DNA of 64,000 nt from Miltoncostaea sp036826475 (lineage in GTDB: Bacteria; Actinomycetota; Thermoleophilia; Miltoncostaeales; Miltoncostaeaceae): the NCBI GenBank assembly GCA_036826475.1, contig DAISWG010000020.1:1-64000 (forward strand). The letters are read 5' to 3'. Both the position numbers and the translations under genes were made by a program. Shown here piece by piece: positions 1-8,225 of this stretch (within the stretch, counting starts at the first letter, position 1; each line of letters starts with the position of its first letter). Under the pieces are notes generated by a model that saw only the letters and a list, made by a program, of their open reading frames with translations, was not told where the DNA came from and did not search any database.

Positions 1-183
1 GCCGGGGGGGGCGCCGGCGCCCCCGGCGCGGGCCGGCCCCCCCGGGGTGGCGGCCGGGTGGCCGGGGCACGCCGGCCCGGCGCAGTCGTGGATCTGCGGC
101 ACGGCGGCGCCGGCCAGCACGGCCACGCCGAACGCGGCGGCCAGGCCGGCGACGGCGGCGGCCACCCGCGCCGGCCCCGTCAC
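1..183 (-). CDS. Partial exported protein downstream of copZ
   Basis: A GTG start at 183 overlaps the copZ stop (GTGA), so the gene is translationally coupled to copZ. About 61 codons are present before the scaffold end. The N-terminus reads as a hydrophobic signal or anchor segment (about residues 5-28: an Ala/Val/Gly-rich run ending near PQIHD), followed by a short stretch with two Cys and a His (CAGPAC, PGH). The rest is lost, and the terminal 50 bases are low-complexity G/C that may be unreliable. Actinobacterial copZ genes are often followed by a small exported protein of unknown function; I infer this is one, but too little remains to name it. Confidence 0.45.
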   Translation of the reverse strand, partial: MTGPARVAAAVAGLAAAFGVAVLAGAAVPQIHDCAGPACPGHPAATPGGPARAGGAGAPPG

Positions 184-383
184 GGCGCCACCTCGTACCC
201 GGCCTCCTCGACGGCGGAGGCCACGGCGGCGGCGCTCACGCCCTCGCCCTCGACCGTGACCGTCCCCGACGTCAGGTCGACCGCGACCGACGCGACGCCC
301 GGGACCGCGCCGACCTCGTCGCGGACGGCGGCACGGCAGTGCTCGCAGGTCATGCCGAGCACCGCGTACGTCGTCCGCTCCAT
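180..383 (-). CDS. copZ: Copper chaperone CopZ (heavy-metal-associated domain)
   Basis: This is a 67-aa single HMA domain with the metal-binding motif GMTCEHC (Cys13 and Cys16), the usual size for cytosolic Cu(I) chaperones that hand copper to P1B ATPases or to CsoR. The ATG at 383 follows a GGAGG-like site. Upstream, between 399 and 453, lie two elements (TACTGGGGGGGAGT and CATAC-N9-GTATG) that recur upstream of csoR-copA near 28.5 kb, so copper-responsive derepression by CsoR is likely. It is coupled to a downstream exported protein. The family assignment is secure; the regulation is inferred from shared motifs. Confidence 0.93.
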   Translation of the reverse strand: MERTTYAVLGMTCEHCRAAVRDEVGAVPGVASVAVDLTSGTVTVEGEGVSAAAVASAVEEAGYEVAP

Positions 384-398
384 CCGACCGCCTCCTGC

Positions 399-415
399 TA
401 CTGGGGGGGAGTAAA
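399..415. promoter_or_regulatory. Putative CsoR operator, copy 1 (copZ)
   Basis: The sequence TACTGGGGGGGAGTAAA is an imperfect palindrome (TACT...AGTA around a G tract). The first 14 bases are identical to 28462-28475 beside csoR. CsoR-family operators are G/C-tract palindromes bounded by TA-rich ends, so this is the best candidate operator for copZ. Confidence 0.6.
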
Positions 416-434
416 TGACCGAGGCTCAGGCTCG

Positions 435-453
435 CATACCCCCTCCATGTATG
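435..453. promoter_or_regulatory. Inverted repeat CATAC-N9-GTATG upstream of copZ
   Basis: A 19-bp element with 5-bp inverted arms and a pyrimidine-rich centre. The same arrangement, with the same spacing, is found at 28494-28512 upstream of csoR and copA. It could be a second CsoR site or a promoter element. Confidence 0.5.
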
Positions 454-563
454 TCAATGCGATGGGGCCGGCTCCCGTAGAAGCCCGCAACGCCGCTCCG
501 GGTACACGCGAATGACCGGCCCCGCCGGAGATGGTCGGGTCGGGGCACGTCAGGAGGTGCGCC

Positions 564-1337
564 ATGAGGGTGCTGATCGTCTACGCCCATCCGGAGCCGG
601 GGTCGTTCTGCCACGCGGTGCTGGAGCAGGTCGAGCGCGGGCTGCGTGACGGCGGGCACGCGGTCGCGGTCATCGACCTCCACGCGATCGGGTTCGACCC
701 GGTGTTCCGCCGGCGGGACGCCTACCAGTTCATGCATCCGACGCTCCCCGACGAGATGGTCGAGGGGCCGGAGCTGCGCCAGGCGATCCTCGAGCGCGCG
801 GGCGGGCCGCTGCGGCGCCGGGTCGCGGCGCGCTGGATGGGCACGAAGACGAACCGCGAGATCGTCCGGGCGCTCGGTCGCCGGACCCCCAGGGACGTCC
901 GCCGCCATCAGGAGGCGGTCGCGCGGGCCGAGGGCCTGGTCTTCATCGCGCCCGTGTTCTGGATGGGCCTGCCGGCGATCCTGAAGGGCTGGTTCGAGCG
1001 GGTCTTCGCCTACGGGTTCGCCTACACGCTCGATTCCGCAGGCTGGAAGGGCGATCTCGCCGGCAGGGTGCCGCTGCTGACGCAGGAGAAGGGGCTGGTC
1101 ATCACCCCGACCTTCTTCACGGAGGAGGAGTACGACACGGGCTGGCGCGAGGCGATGGACACGATCGTCTGCGAGTGGGGGCTCGAGATGGCCGGGGTGA
1201 AGAAGGCCGAGCACGTCTACCTCTACGCCGTCCTGGCCGTCGACGCCGCCACCCGGGCCGGCTATCTCGACCTCGCCTATCGCCTCGGCCGGGACTTCGC
1301 CGATGCCCGGGGCGCCGGCGACACCACCGCGACGTAG
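564..1337 (+). CDS. NAD(P)H:quinone oxidoreductase-like flavoprotein
   Basis: A 257-aa protein with a flavodoxin-like fold. The N-terminus MRVLIVYAHPEPGSF is the FMN/FAD phosphate-binding strand and loop of the NQO1/KefF/MdaB family, and FIAPVFWMGLPAILKGWFERV is close to the family's second hallmark (P-x-W-x-x-P-A-x-L-K). Such enzymes do two-electron reduction of quinones and other electrophiles. Compared with about 200 aa for bacterial relatives there is a basic insertion of some 40 residues around positions 80-125. The start at 564 is chosen because CAGGAGGTGC precedes it; a longer frame from 531 lacks such a site. It stands alone, divergent from copZ. Confidence 0.85.
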   Translation: MRVLIVYAHPEPGSFCHAVLEQVERGLRDGGHAVAVIDLHAIGFDPVFRRRDAYQFMHPTLPDEMVEGPELRQAILERAGGPLRRRVAARWMGTKTNREIVRALGRRTPRDVRRHQEAVARAEGLVFIAPVFWMGLPAILKGWFERVFAYGFAYTLDSAGWKGDLAGRVPLLTQEKGLVITPTFFTEEEYDTGWREAMDTIVCEWGLEMAGVKKAEHVYLYAVLAVDAATRAGYLDLAYRLGRDFADARGAGDTTAT

Positions 1338-1366
1338 GAGGCTCGCGACTGTAGCGTCGCCTCACC

Positions 1367-1897
1367 GTGACCCACCCTGAGCCCGCGCACACGAGTGCGC
1401 TGCGCCCGGCGCAGCTGACGGCGATCCGGTCGCTCCTCCACCTGGCGTTCGACGATTTCGGGGAGGCGGACTGGGAGCACGCGCTCGGCGGGATGCACGC
1501 GACGGTGTGGGACGGCGACGTCGCCGTGTCGCACGGGTCGGTGGTGATGCGCCGGCTCATCCTGGACGGACGGGCGCTGCGGTGCGGCTACGTCGAGGCG
1601 GTGGCCACCCGTCCGGACCGGCGCGGCGAGGGTCACGCGTCGCGCGTGATGGAGGCGCTCGCCGACGTGATCCGCGGCGCCTACGACATCGGCGCCCTCG
1701 GCGCGACCGACATGGCCGTCCCCCTCTACCGGCGGCTCGGCTGGCTCCCCTGGGAGGGCCGGCTTTCCGCCCTCACGCCCGCCGGGCCGGTCGGGACGCC
1801 CGACGACGAGGGCAGCGTGTACGTCCTGCCCGTCGCCGTCACCACGGACCTCGCGGCCGAGCTCACCTGCGACTGGCGCGACGGGGACGTCTGGTAG
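1367..1897 (+). CDS. aac(2'): Aminoglycoside 2'-N-acetyltransferase-like GNAT protein
   Basis: A 176-aa GNAT protein that matches the AAC(2')-I family of mycobacteria along its length. The marks are DWEHALGGMHA near residue 38, LRCGYVEAVAT with the acetyl-CoA loop RPDRRGEGHASRV, GALGAT, LYRRLGWLPWEG, GTPDDEGSVYVLP and the C-terminal CDWRDGDVW. Family members acetylate the 2'-amine of gentamicin- or kanamycin-class aminoglycosides and are usually intrinsic chromosomal genes of about 180 aa. The start is GTG at 1367; no clear Shine-Dalgarno lies next to it. The gene is monocistronic here. Identity is strong; actual resistance is untested, and some members act on other amines. Confidence 0.88.
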   Translation: MTHPEPAHTSALRPAQLTAIRSLLHLAFDDFGEADWEHALGGMHATVWDGDVAVSHGSVVMRRLILDGRALRCGYVEAVATRPDRRGEGHASRVMEALADVIRGAYDIGALGATDMAVPLYRRLGWLPWEGRLSALTPAGPVGTPDDEGSVYVLPVAVTTDLAAELTCDWRDGDVW

Positions 1898-1999
1898 GTC
1901 CCGGGCCCCGAGGGGTCGGCATCCGTCGCGGATCCTCAACCGGTCGGCCCGGAGCGTCCGTAGATGCAGCGGAAGGTCATCCGGACAAAGGACGCCAAC

Positions 2000-2512
2000 G
2001 TGAAGCGAATCATCACGACGGTCGCCGCGACCGCACTGCTCGCGGCCCCTGCCGCTGCGCTCGGCCACGGTTCGCAGGCCGCGGAGCGGCCGGACATCGT
2101 CGAGCTCGCCGCATCGAACCCGCAGTTCAGCACCCTGGTCAGCCTGGTGAAGAAGGCGGGGCTCGTCAGCGCCCTCTCGGCTCCCGGGCCGGTGACGGTG
2201 TTCGCACCGACCAACGCCGCCTTCGCCAAGGTGCCGAAGGCGACGCTCGACGCGCTCGCCGCCGACAAGAAGCTCCTCCGGTCGGTCCTCACCTACCACG
2301 TCGTCAAGGGCGCCGTGCCCGCGTCGAAGGTGGTCACCCTGAACGGCAAGAAGGTGACGACGCTGAACGGTGCGAAGGTGACGATCCGGATCACCGGCAA
2401 GACCAAGAAGTCGGTCTACGTCAACAACGCGAAGGTCCTGAAGGTGGATCTCCGCGCGAGCAACGGCATCGTCCACTCCATCAACCGGGTGCTGATCCCG
2501 CCGTCCTCCTGA
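2000..2512 (+). CDS. Secreted fasciclin (FAS1) domain protein
   Basis: About 170 aa. A signal peptide (VKRIITTVAATALLAAPAAALG) is followed by one FAS1 domain: FSTLVSLVKKAGLVSAL, the H1-like motif VTVFAPTNAAFAKVP, LTYHVVKG, and the C-terminal GIVHSINRVLIP. FAS1 domains mediate adhesion to other proteins or polysaccharides at the cell surface. GTG at 2000 gives a classical signal peptide and is preceded by AAGGA; an ATG at 1964 with its own GGAG is an alternative that adds 12 residues. It sits alone between the acetyltransferase and the convergent GAPDH gene. Confidence 0.88.
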   Translation: MKRIITTVAATALLAAPAAALGHGSQAAERPDIVELAASNPQFSTLVSLVKKAGLVSALSAPGPVTVFAPTNAAFAKVPKATLDALAADKKLLRSVLTYHVVKGAVPASKVVTLNGKKVTTLNGAKVTIRITGKTKKSVYVNNAKVLKVDLRASNGIVHSINRVLIPPSS

Positions 2513-2583
2513 CGTCGGGACCCGTCGACCGGTCGACCGGCGGTGCCGACGTGCCCGCCGGTCACCGGTCGGCGCCGGTGCCG

Positions 2584-3822
2584 TCACACCAACTGGTCGT
2601 CGACGTGCACGGTGAGGTCGCCCAGCATGTTGGTGTAGCTGCCGTACTCGTTGTCGTACCAGCCGAACACCTTCGCGTGGGTCACGGGCACCTCGACCAC
2701 CGAGGACTCCATGCGGGCCACGACCTCCTGCGGGACGCCGGGGAGGTCCGCCAGGTCCACGCCGGCGAAGCCGGTGCGCGTGTGCGTCTCGACGCTCTCG
2801 ATCACGACGGCCGCCCGCATGCCGAGCACGTCCTTCGGCACGTTCTGCCGCTCGCTGTAGACGACCAGCCCGTGGCCGCCGTTGCCGGCCGCCTCCGCGT
2901 AGACGCGGTTGAGCAGGTCCCCGTCGATCCTCCCGTCGGCCGCGTCCTGGAAGGTGACGTTCAGGATGATCAGCGACTCGGTGGGGATCGGCACGCGGAC
3001 GGAGTCGGCCATGAACCCGATCTCGCCGATCTCGGGGATGACCTGCTCGAGCGCCTTCGCCGCGTTCGTCGAGGTCAGGATGATGCTGTGGAGGGCGCTC
3101 CGCGTGCGCCGCAGGTCCCTGGCCCCCGCCTTCGGCACGCTGTCGAGCACCGCCTGGGAGTTGGTGAGGGCGTGCACCGTGCTCATCGACGCCGTCATGA
3201 TCCGCTCCGCCCCGAGGCGGTCGATCAGCGGCTTGACCATGTGGGCGAGCGCCGTCGTGGTGCACGACGCGGCCGACACCAGGCTGTGGCGCTCGGGATC
3301 GAAGGCCTCGTGGTTGATGCCGTAGATGAGCGTCACGGCGTCCTCCGGGACCGCCGTCCCGTCCCGCGACGCGAAGGCGGCGGAGTGGATGACCGCGCGG
3401 GCGCCGGCCCAGAGGTGCCCGCGCAGGGACCCCCCGGATGCGTCCACCGGGCGCGCCGGGTCGTTGAAGGCGCCCGTCGTGTCCACCACCACCTGCACGC
3501 CGTGCTCGCGCCACGCGATCTCGCGCGGGTCGCGCGCCGCCTGGAGCACGGTCACCGGCGTGCCGTCCACGTCGATCACCCGGGCCTCGCGGTCGAGGAT
3601 GCGGACGCACGGCGGTGCGGACACCCCGTGCAGGAACCGGTGGACAGGCCCGTACGTCGAGTCGTTCTCGATCACGCCGCACACGGCCTCGAGGTCCCGC
3701 CCGGCCTCGCGCCCGAGGTTCACGACGAGCCGGGTGAAGTGGCGGCGCGCCACGTGGTGCCAGACGCTGAGCTTGCCGATCCGCCCCAGGCCGTTGATGC
3801 CGAGGACCCGCTCGCCGTTCAT
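2584..3822 (-). CDS. Atypical long glyceraldehyde-3-phosphate dehydrogenase
   Basis: A 412-aa protein against 330-340 aa for ordinary GapA. The Rossmann start is GINGLGRIGKL, the NDSTYG loop is present, the catalytic Cys187 lies in SAASCTTTALAH (normally ASCTTN, so the usual Asn is Thr), and the partner His217 lies in STVHALTNSQ. The C-terminal WYDNEYGSYTNML motif is intact. The extra length is spread over internal insertions. The ATG at 3822 overlaps the stop of the upstream PPDK-like gene (ATGA), so the two are co-translated. Oxidation of glyceraldehyde 3-phosphate or a related aldehyde is the default reading; the altered active-site neighbour and the partner suggest a specialised subfamily. 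Confidence 0.87.
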   Translation of the reverse strand: MNGERVLGINGLGRIGKLSVWHHVARRHFTRLVVNLGREAGRDLEAVCGVIENDSTYGPVHRFLHGVSAPPCVRILDREARVIDVDGTPVTVLQAARDPREIAWREHGVQVVVDTTGAFNDPARPVDASGGSLRGHLWAGARAVIHSAAFASRDGTAVPEDAVTLIYGINHEAFDPERHSLVSAASCTTTALAHMVKPLIDRLGAERIMTASMSTVHALTNSQAVLDSVPKAGARDLRRTRSALHSIILTSTNAAKALEQVIPEIGEIGFMADSVRVPIPTESLIILNVTFQDAADGRIDGDLLNRVYAEAAGNGGHGLVVYSERQNVPKDVLGMRAAVVIESVETHTRTGFAGVDLADLPGVPQEVVARMESSVVEVPVTHAKVFGWYDNEYGSYTNMLGDLTVHVDDQLV

Positions 3823-6800
3823 CGGACACCCCCCGCGAGCGGCGTCCGTCCGCCCATCCCGTCGCCCACGCGGATGCGGATGACCGGGTGCGCCCCGAGG
3901 TAGACGGACCCGTCGAACCCGTCGATGGCGATGGGGTCGCCGGTGGCGAGCACGTGGTCGCCCATCGACGACCCGCCGGGGCGTTCCGAGACGTCGAGCG
4001 TGCGGCAGCCGACCACGCACGTCTTGCCGAGGCGCTGGGCGGCGACCGCCGCGTGGCTGGTCGCCCCGCCCAGGGCGGTGAGTAGTCCGTCGACCTGGAG
4101 CACCAGCGGCACGTCCTCGGGCACCGTGTCGCGGCGCAGCAGGACGATCGGCTCGTCCGGCCAGCGGCGCCGCAGCTCGCGGATGTCGTCGGCGGTGTGC
4201 GCGACGCGGCCGCTCAGGGCGCCGCCGCCCGCGCCGATGCCGCCGCCGATGCGGCTCGGCTCCAGCCCGGCGTCCGGGGCGAAGGCGGTCGCCTGGGCGG
4301 GCGGCGCGGCCACGGTGTCCCGCGTCTGGAGGACGTAGAGGCCGTCCGCGCGGTCCGACTCGAAGGTGAACTCGACCTCCTGATGGTTCATCCCCTCCTG
4401 CTCGACGAGCACGCGGGCGAGCTCCCGCAGCCCCGCGTGGATCTCCGGGAAGCCCGCCTCGAGCGACCCCCGCCCGCCGCCCTCCCCGGCCAGGCGCTGG
4501 CGCTCGGTCAGCGGGAAGGTGGCGACCAGCCCGCTGACGACGTCGTCCCCCTGCGCCTGGATGACGAAGTCGCCGTAGAGTTGCAGCGCGCGGGACTCGT
4601 GGCGGGGGTCGCGCGTCAGCATCACGCCCGTCCCGGATCGCCGTCCGAGGTTGCCGAACACCATCCGCTGGACGGTGACGGCGGTGCCCCACTCCTCGGC
4701 GATGTGGAGCTCCCCGCGATAGAGCCGGGCGCGTTCCGACCCCCAGGACTCCTGCACGATCCGGATGCAGGCGAGCAGCTGCTCCATCGGGTCGTCCGGC
4801 GGCGGGGCCCCGTGGTCGCCGACGACGTCGCGGTAGGCGTGCGCGAGGCGCCGCATGGCGGCGACCGGCAGGTGGGACTTCCGCGTCACGCCCCGCCGGC
4901 GCTTCTCGGCGAGGATGATGGCGTCGAACGGCTCGCGCGGGATCCCGTGCGCCATGCCCCACCCCTGGAGGAAGCGCCGGTCGGCGTCCCAGGCGGCCCA
5001 CGCGCGCTCCGGGTCCCGGGCCATGCCCTCGACGACCTCGCGGTTCGTCCCGACGTTCAGGAACGTCTCGAGCATGCCGGGCATGCTGATCGCGCTCCCC
5101 CCTCGGACGGAGAGCAGCAGCGGGCGCGCCGGGTCCCCCAGCCGCAGGCCGCTCGCCCGCGCGATCGCGGCGACCCCGTCGGACACGCGGTCCGCGAGCG
5201 CCGCCCGCGACGCGGCCGAGCCCCACAGGCCGGCGCGGTGGCGGTGGAGGTCCGCCGTGAGGACGAACCCCTGGGGCACCCGGAAGCCGAGGCGGGTGAG
5301 GCGGCGGAGCATGTACCCCTTGTTGCCGAGCGTGACGGGGCCGCGCCCGTCCTCCGGCCCGTCGAGCGGGACCAGGGACGTCGCGACGTCGGGCGGCCCG
5401 CCCCGGCGCCGGGCCGGTGCGCCGGGCGACCGGGAGAGCAGCGCGATCACGTGTCCCACGAGGCCGTCCACCTCGGACAGGCCGAGGCTGTCCGCGACGA
5501 GGTCGCGGGTGAGCCGCTCCGAGTGGACCTGCGCCGCCTCGTGGGTCGTCATCCCCGCCCCGCGGGGCAGGACGCCGCGCTCGACCATGCGCGGGACGAT
5601 GCACTCGATGGGGCGGCGGTACGTGTCGAGGATCCGCGCGCGGATCATGTCCTCGATCCGGTGGAGGGCCACCTGGAGGATGTTCAGGAACATGCCGGGC
5701 GTGCTCGCGCGGTCGGCGAGCGCCTCGTCGAGCATGCGCAGGGCGTGCTCGAGCCCGCGCGCCCGGAAGCCCTCGGTGCGCAGGGCCCGGAGGTGGCGCT
5801 GCAGCAGCCACGCCACGCCCTGGAGGGATGCGCGGTCGGCGGTGGCGGGCGTCCGGGCCAGGGTCACCCGCGCCAGGAGCGCGGCCGCCAGCGACCGGGC
5901 CCGGAAGCCGAGCCCCATCGCCTCGAAGCGTCGCTCGCTGTACGCGCCGTACATGCTCGGGATGCCGGCCGCGATGTGCCGTTTGCGGTAGATGTCCTCG
6001 CGGGCCGGGCTGTCGCCGGGCGTGAGCACGACCGCCTGCAGCTCCTCCAGCACGTCGAGCACGCGGTCGAGCGCGGCGGCGTCGTCGCCGTCCGCGAGGG
6101 CGTCGCCCAGGGCCCGGACGGTGGGCCCGCTGACCGCCGCCGAGCGGTGCAGGCGCTGGAGGAGGTCGGCGTGGTCCAGCTCGTACTTGCGCGTGATCTC
6201 GCGCCGGACCCGCAGCAGGAGCGTCACCTTCTCCAGGCCGTGCGGATCGAGGGCGAGGCCCTGGGCGGGCGGCCCGAGGGCGGCGGGATCGATGGCGAGC
6301 AGCGCGTCCAGACCCCCCGCCTCCTCCGCGAGCGCCGCGACCACCCGTCCGAGCGCGCGGCGGGCGGGGTCGTCGGGGTCGAGCGCGTCCATGACCGACG
6401 CGGGCACGTACCGCGCGAGGGGGGCGGGGTCGCCGGTCAGCCAGTACCGCGCCGTCTCCTCGACGAACCCGATCAGGCGCGGGTTGCATTCGACGTGCGC
6501 CTGCTTGCGGATGAAGTGGCACAGCGGGTCGCGCCGGCGCTCGATCTCGTCCAGGCGGGTGGAGACGTCCCGCAGCTCCCCCTCGGCCCCGATCTCGTTG
6601 AAGTAGACGGGGAGGAGCCGCAGGAGCTGCCGCACCTCGAGCCACACCGGCCCCACCGGCGCCGCGAGCAGCGCCGAGACGTCCCGCTGGAAGAGGTCGG
6701 TGTCCGCGATGAAGACGCCCCCGAGCCGGAGGTGCACGACGAGGCCGGCGATGAGCTCGGGCGTGAGCCGCGGGTCGACCTGGACCAGGCTGAGGTCGGT

Positions 6801-8030
6801 GCGCAGGCGGCGCAGGTGGGCGGGGTTCACCCGGACGCCCCACTCGGAGGTGAAGCCCGAGAAGTCGGGGTACTCGAAATCCAGGCGCAGGAGCTCGGCG
6901 ACGAGCGTGTCGGCCAGGTCGGGGTCGCCGGCGGCGAGGGCCTGGCGGCCGATCTGGCCGACGAGCCCCTGGACGCCGAGGGTGAACGGGTGGCGGCCCT
7001 CGCGGAGGATCCCGAAGACCTCGCGGACGGCGACGCTCGGCCCCTGGCCGGGGGCGCGCTCGATGAGCGCGGAGCAGGAGCGGCCCGCGTCGCGGAGCGC
7101 CTGCTCACGCACGGCGCCGAGGCTGTCGCTCGCGAGGATCCGCAGCAGCCAGTGGAGCTGGTCCTGGTGTGCGCGCAGGGGGTCCCCGCCACCGGTCAGC
7201 GCGTCGGTCGCGGCGAGGTAGGCGCCCTGGACCTGCCCGTCGTCGGGCCGGGCCCGCAGCCGCGCGGCGAGCTCGGCGCGGGGCGGCCGCGTCCGCGCCA
7301 GCGACGCCACCTCCGCCGCGTGCCGCTCCATCGCGTCCCGCGAGATCGCGAGGAACTCCGGCGGAGGGGTGCCCTCGTCCCCCGTGATCTCCCGGTACCA
7401 CCCGAGCGGATCCGGCTCCGCGGCCCAGCGGGCGAGGACCTCCCGCAGGGACGCCGCGTGGAGGGCGAGCGCCGCGTCCGCCGCCTCCGCGGCCTCCGGC
7501 TCCGGCCGGTCGAGCAGCGCCGCCTCGAGGCGCCTCAACGGCGTGGCGAGGGGGATCGCGCGGCGCGGCCGGGCCGCGACGGTCCCGGAGATCTCCGCCA
7601 GCGACTCCGTGACCACCCGGAGGCGCGCGGCGGTCGGCCCGCCGGCCGCCCCGGCCACCATCTCGAGGTAGCGGAGCCAGAGCCGGATCGCGTCGGCGCC
7701 GACGTCGTCGGGCGCGTCCCGGGCGACCGTGGCGTAGAGGTCGCAGAACACGGCGATCCCCTCCGCGCCCCGCGGCTGGGACGTGTACCGGTGCAGGTCG
7801 CCCGTGGCCCGGCGGTGCAGGTCGGCGAGCGCGTGGGGCCAGCCGGGATACGGGTGGTGGACCTCGCGCAGCAGTTCCTCGGTGGCCGCGTGCACGCCGA
7901 CCAGGGGCCGGACCAGCTCGAGGAGCACGAGGTGCTCCGGCGGGATCACGACCTCCTCGACGGCCGTGCGCGCAAGGTTGACGCGCAGCGCCTCCGTGGG
8001 CGCCGTCATCACTTCGCCTGCCTCCGGCAT
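3819..8030 (-). CDS. PPDK/PEP-synthase-like phosphotransferase with novel N-terminal half
   Basis: A 1403-aa protein. Residues about 902-1240 form the ATP-grasp PEP/pyruvate-binding domain (GNKGYMLRRL, LLSVRGGSAISMPGMLET, SGTGVMLTRDP, EVEFTFE, LYVLQTRD). Residues about 1290-1380 are the swivelling phosphohistidine domain, with the reactive His near 1326 in GGATSHAAVAAQRLGK. The PEP/pyruvate TIM barrel that ends true PPDK is absent, and residues 1-890 form a mostly helical region I do not recognise. This order (unknown, ATP-grasp, His domain) means the final phosphoryl acceptor is unlikely to be plain pyruvate; the N-terminal half may bind it. The ATG at 8030 follows GAGGTGA. It is co-translated with the GAPDH. 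Confidence 0.85.
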   Translation of the reverse strand: MPEAGEVMTAPTEALRVNLARTAVEEVVIPPEHLVLLELVRPLVGVHAATEELLREVHHPYPGWPHALADLHRRATGDLHRYTSQPRGAEGIAVFCDLYATVARDAPDDVGADAIRLWLRYLEMVAGAAGGPTAARLRVVTESLAEISGTVAARPRRAIPLATPLRRLEAALLDRPEPEAAEAADAALALHAASLREVLARWAAEPDPLGWYREITGDEGTPPPEFLAISRDAMERHAAEVASLARTRPPRAELAARLRARPDDGQVQGAYLAATDALTGGGDPLRAHQDQLHWLLRILASDSLGAVREQALRDAGRSCSALIERAPGQGPSVAVREVFGILREGRHPFTLGVQGLVGQIGRQALAAGDPDLADTLVAELLRLDFEYPDFSGFTSEWGVRVNPAHLRRLRTDLSLVQVDPRLTPELIAGLVVHLRLGGVFIADTDLFQRDVSALLAAPVGPVWLEVRQLLRLLPVYFNEIGAEGELRDVSTRLDEIERRRDPLCHFIRKQAHVECNPRLIGFVEETARYWLTGDPAPLARYVPASVMDALDPDDPARRALGRVVAALAEEAGGLDALLAIDPAALGPPAQGLALDPHGLEKVTLLLRVRREITRKYELDHADLLQRLHRSAAVSGPTVRALGDALADGDDAAALDRVLDVLEELQAVVLTPGDSPAREDIYRKRHIAAGIPSMYGAYSERRFEAMGLGFRARSLAAALLARVTLARTPATADRASLQGVAWLLQRHLRALRTEGFRARGLEHALRMLDEALADRASTPGMFLNILQVALHRIEDMIRARILDTYRRPIECIVPRMVERGVLPRGAGMTTHEAAQVHSERLTRDLVADSLGLSEVDGLVGHVIALLSRSPGAPARRRGGPPDVATSLVPLDGPEDGRGPVTLGNKGYMLRRLTRLGFRVPQGFVLTADLHRHRAGLWGSAASRAALADRVSDGVAAIARASGLRLGDPARPLLLSVRGGSAISMPGMLETFLNVGTNREVVEGMARDPERAWAAWDADRRFLQGWGMAHGIPREPFDAIILAEKRRRGVTRKSHLPVAAMRRLAHAYRDVVGDHGAPPPDDPMEQLLACIRIVQESWGSERARLYRGELHIAEEWGTAVTVQRMVFGNLGRRSGTGVMLTRDPRHESRALQLYGDFVIQAQGDDVVSGLVATFPLTERQRLAGEGGGRGSLEAGFPEIHAGLRELARVLVEQEGMNHQEVEFTFESDRADGLYVLQTRDTVAAPPAQATAFAPDAGLEPSRIGGGIGAGGGALSGRVAHTADDIRELRRRWPDEPIVLLRRDTVPEDVPLVLQVDGLLTALGGATSHAAVAAQRLGKTCVVGCRTLDVSERPGGSSMGDHVLATGDPIAIDGFDGSVYLGAHPVIRIRVGDGMGGRTPLAGGVR

Positions 8031-8225
8031 GCATCACCTCGACCGAGGATCCGGGCACGACGCTACGGGCAGCTCGGGGCCCCGCCATCGTGGCGGAGCC
8101 CGATCGCCCGTCGTGGTTTCGCCGCAGACGCCGACGGTCCGCACGAGCGCGCGGCGAGGGGGAATTCGGACCCCGTCGGACCCACGAGCCGGAATACGAT
8201 CCGATCGGCTGCGGAAGGAGGGCTG

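Noticed and set aside
1..50. Palindromic-looking G/C runs at the scaffold start
   Set aside because: Low-complexity contig-end sequence with long homopolymers; probably unreliable bases rather than a terminator.
1277..3829. An 850-aa open frame on the minus strand covering the acetyltransferase, fasciclin and GAPDH region
   Set aside because: Its translation is Arg/Pro/Gly-rich low complexity and it is antisense to clear genes over most of its length; typical high-GC shadow frame.
4197..8225. Plus-strand open frame upstream of and continuous with the LuxR gene
   Set aside because: It is antisense to the PPDK-like gene. The LuxR protein begins at 8226 with its own AAGGAGG, so the upstream part is a shadow.
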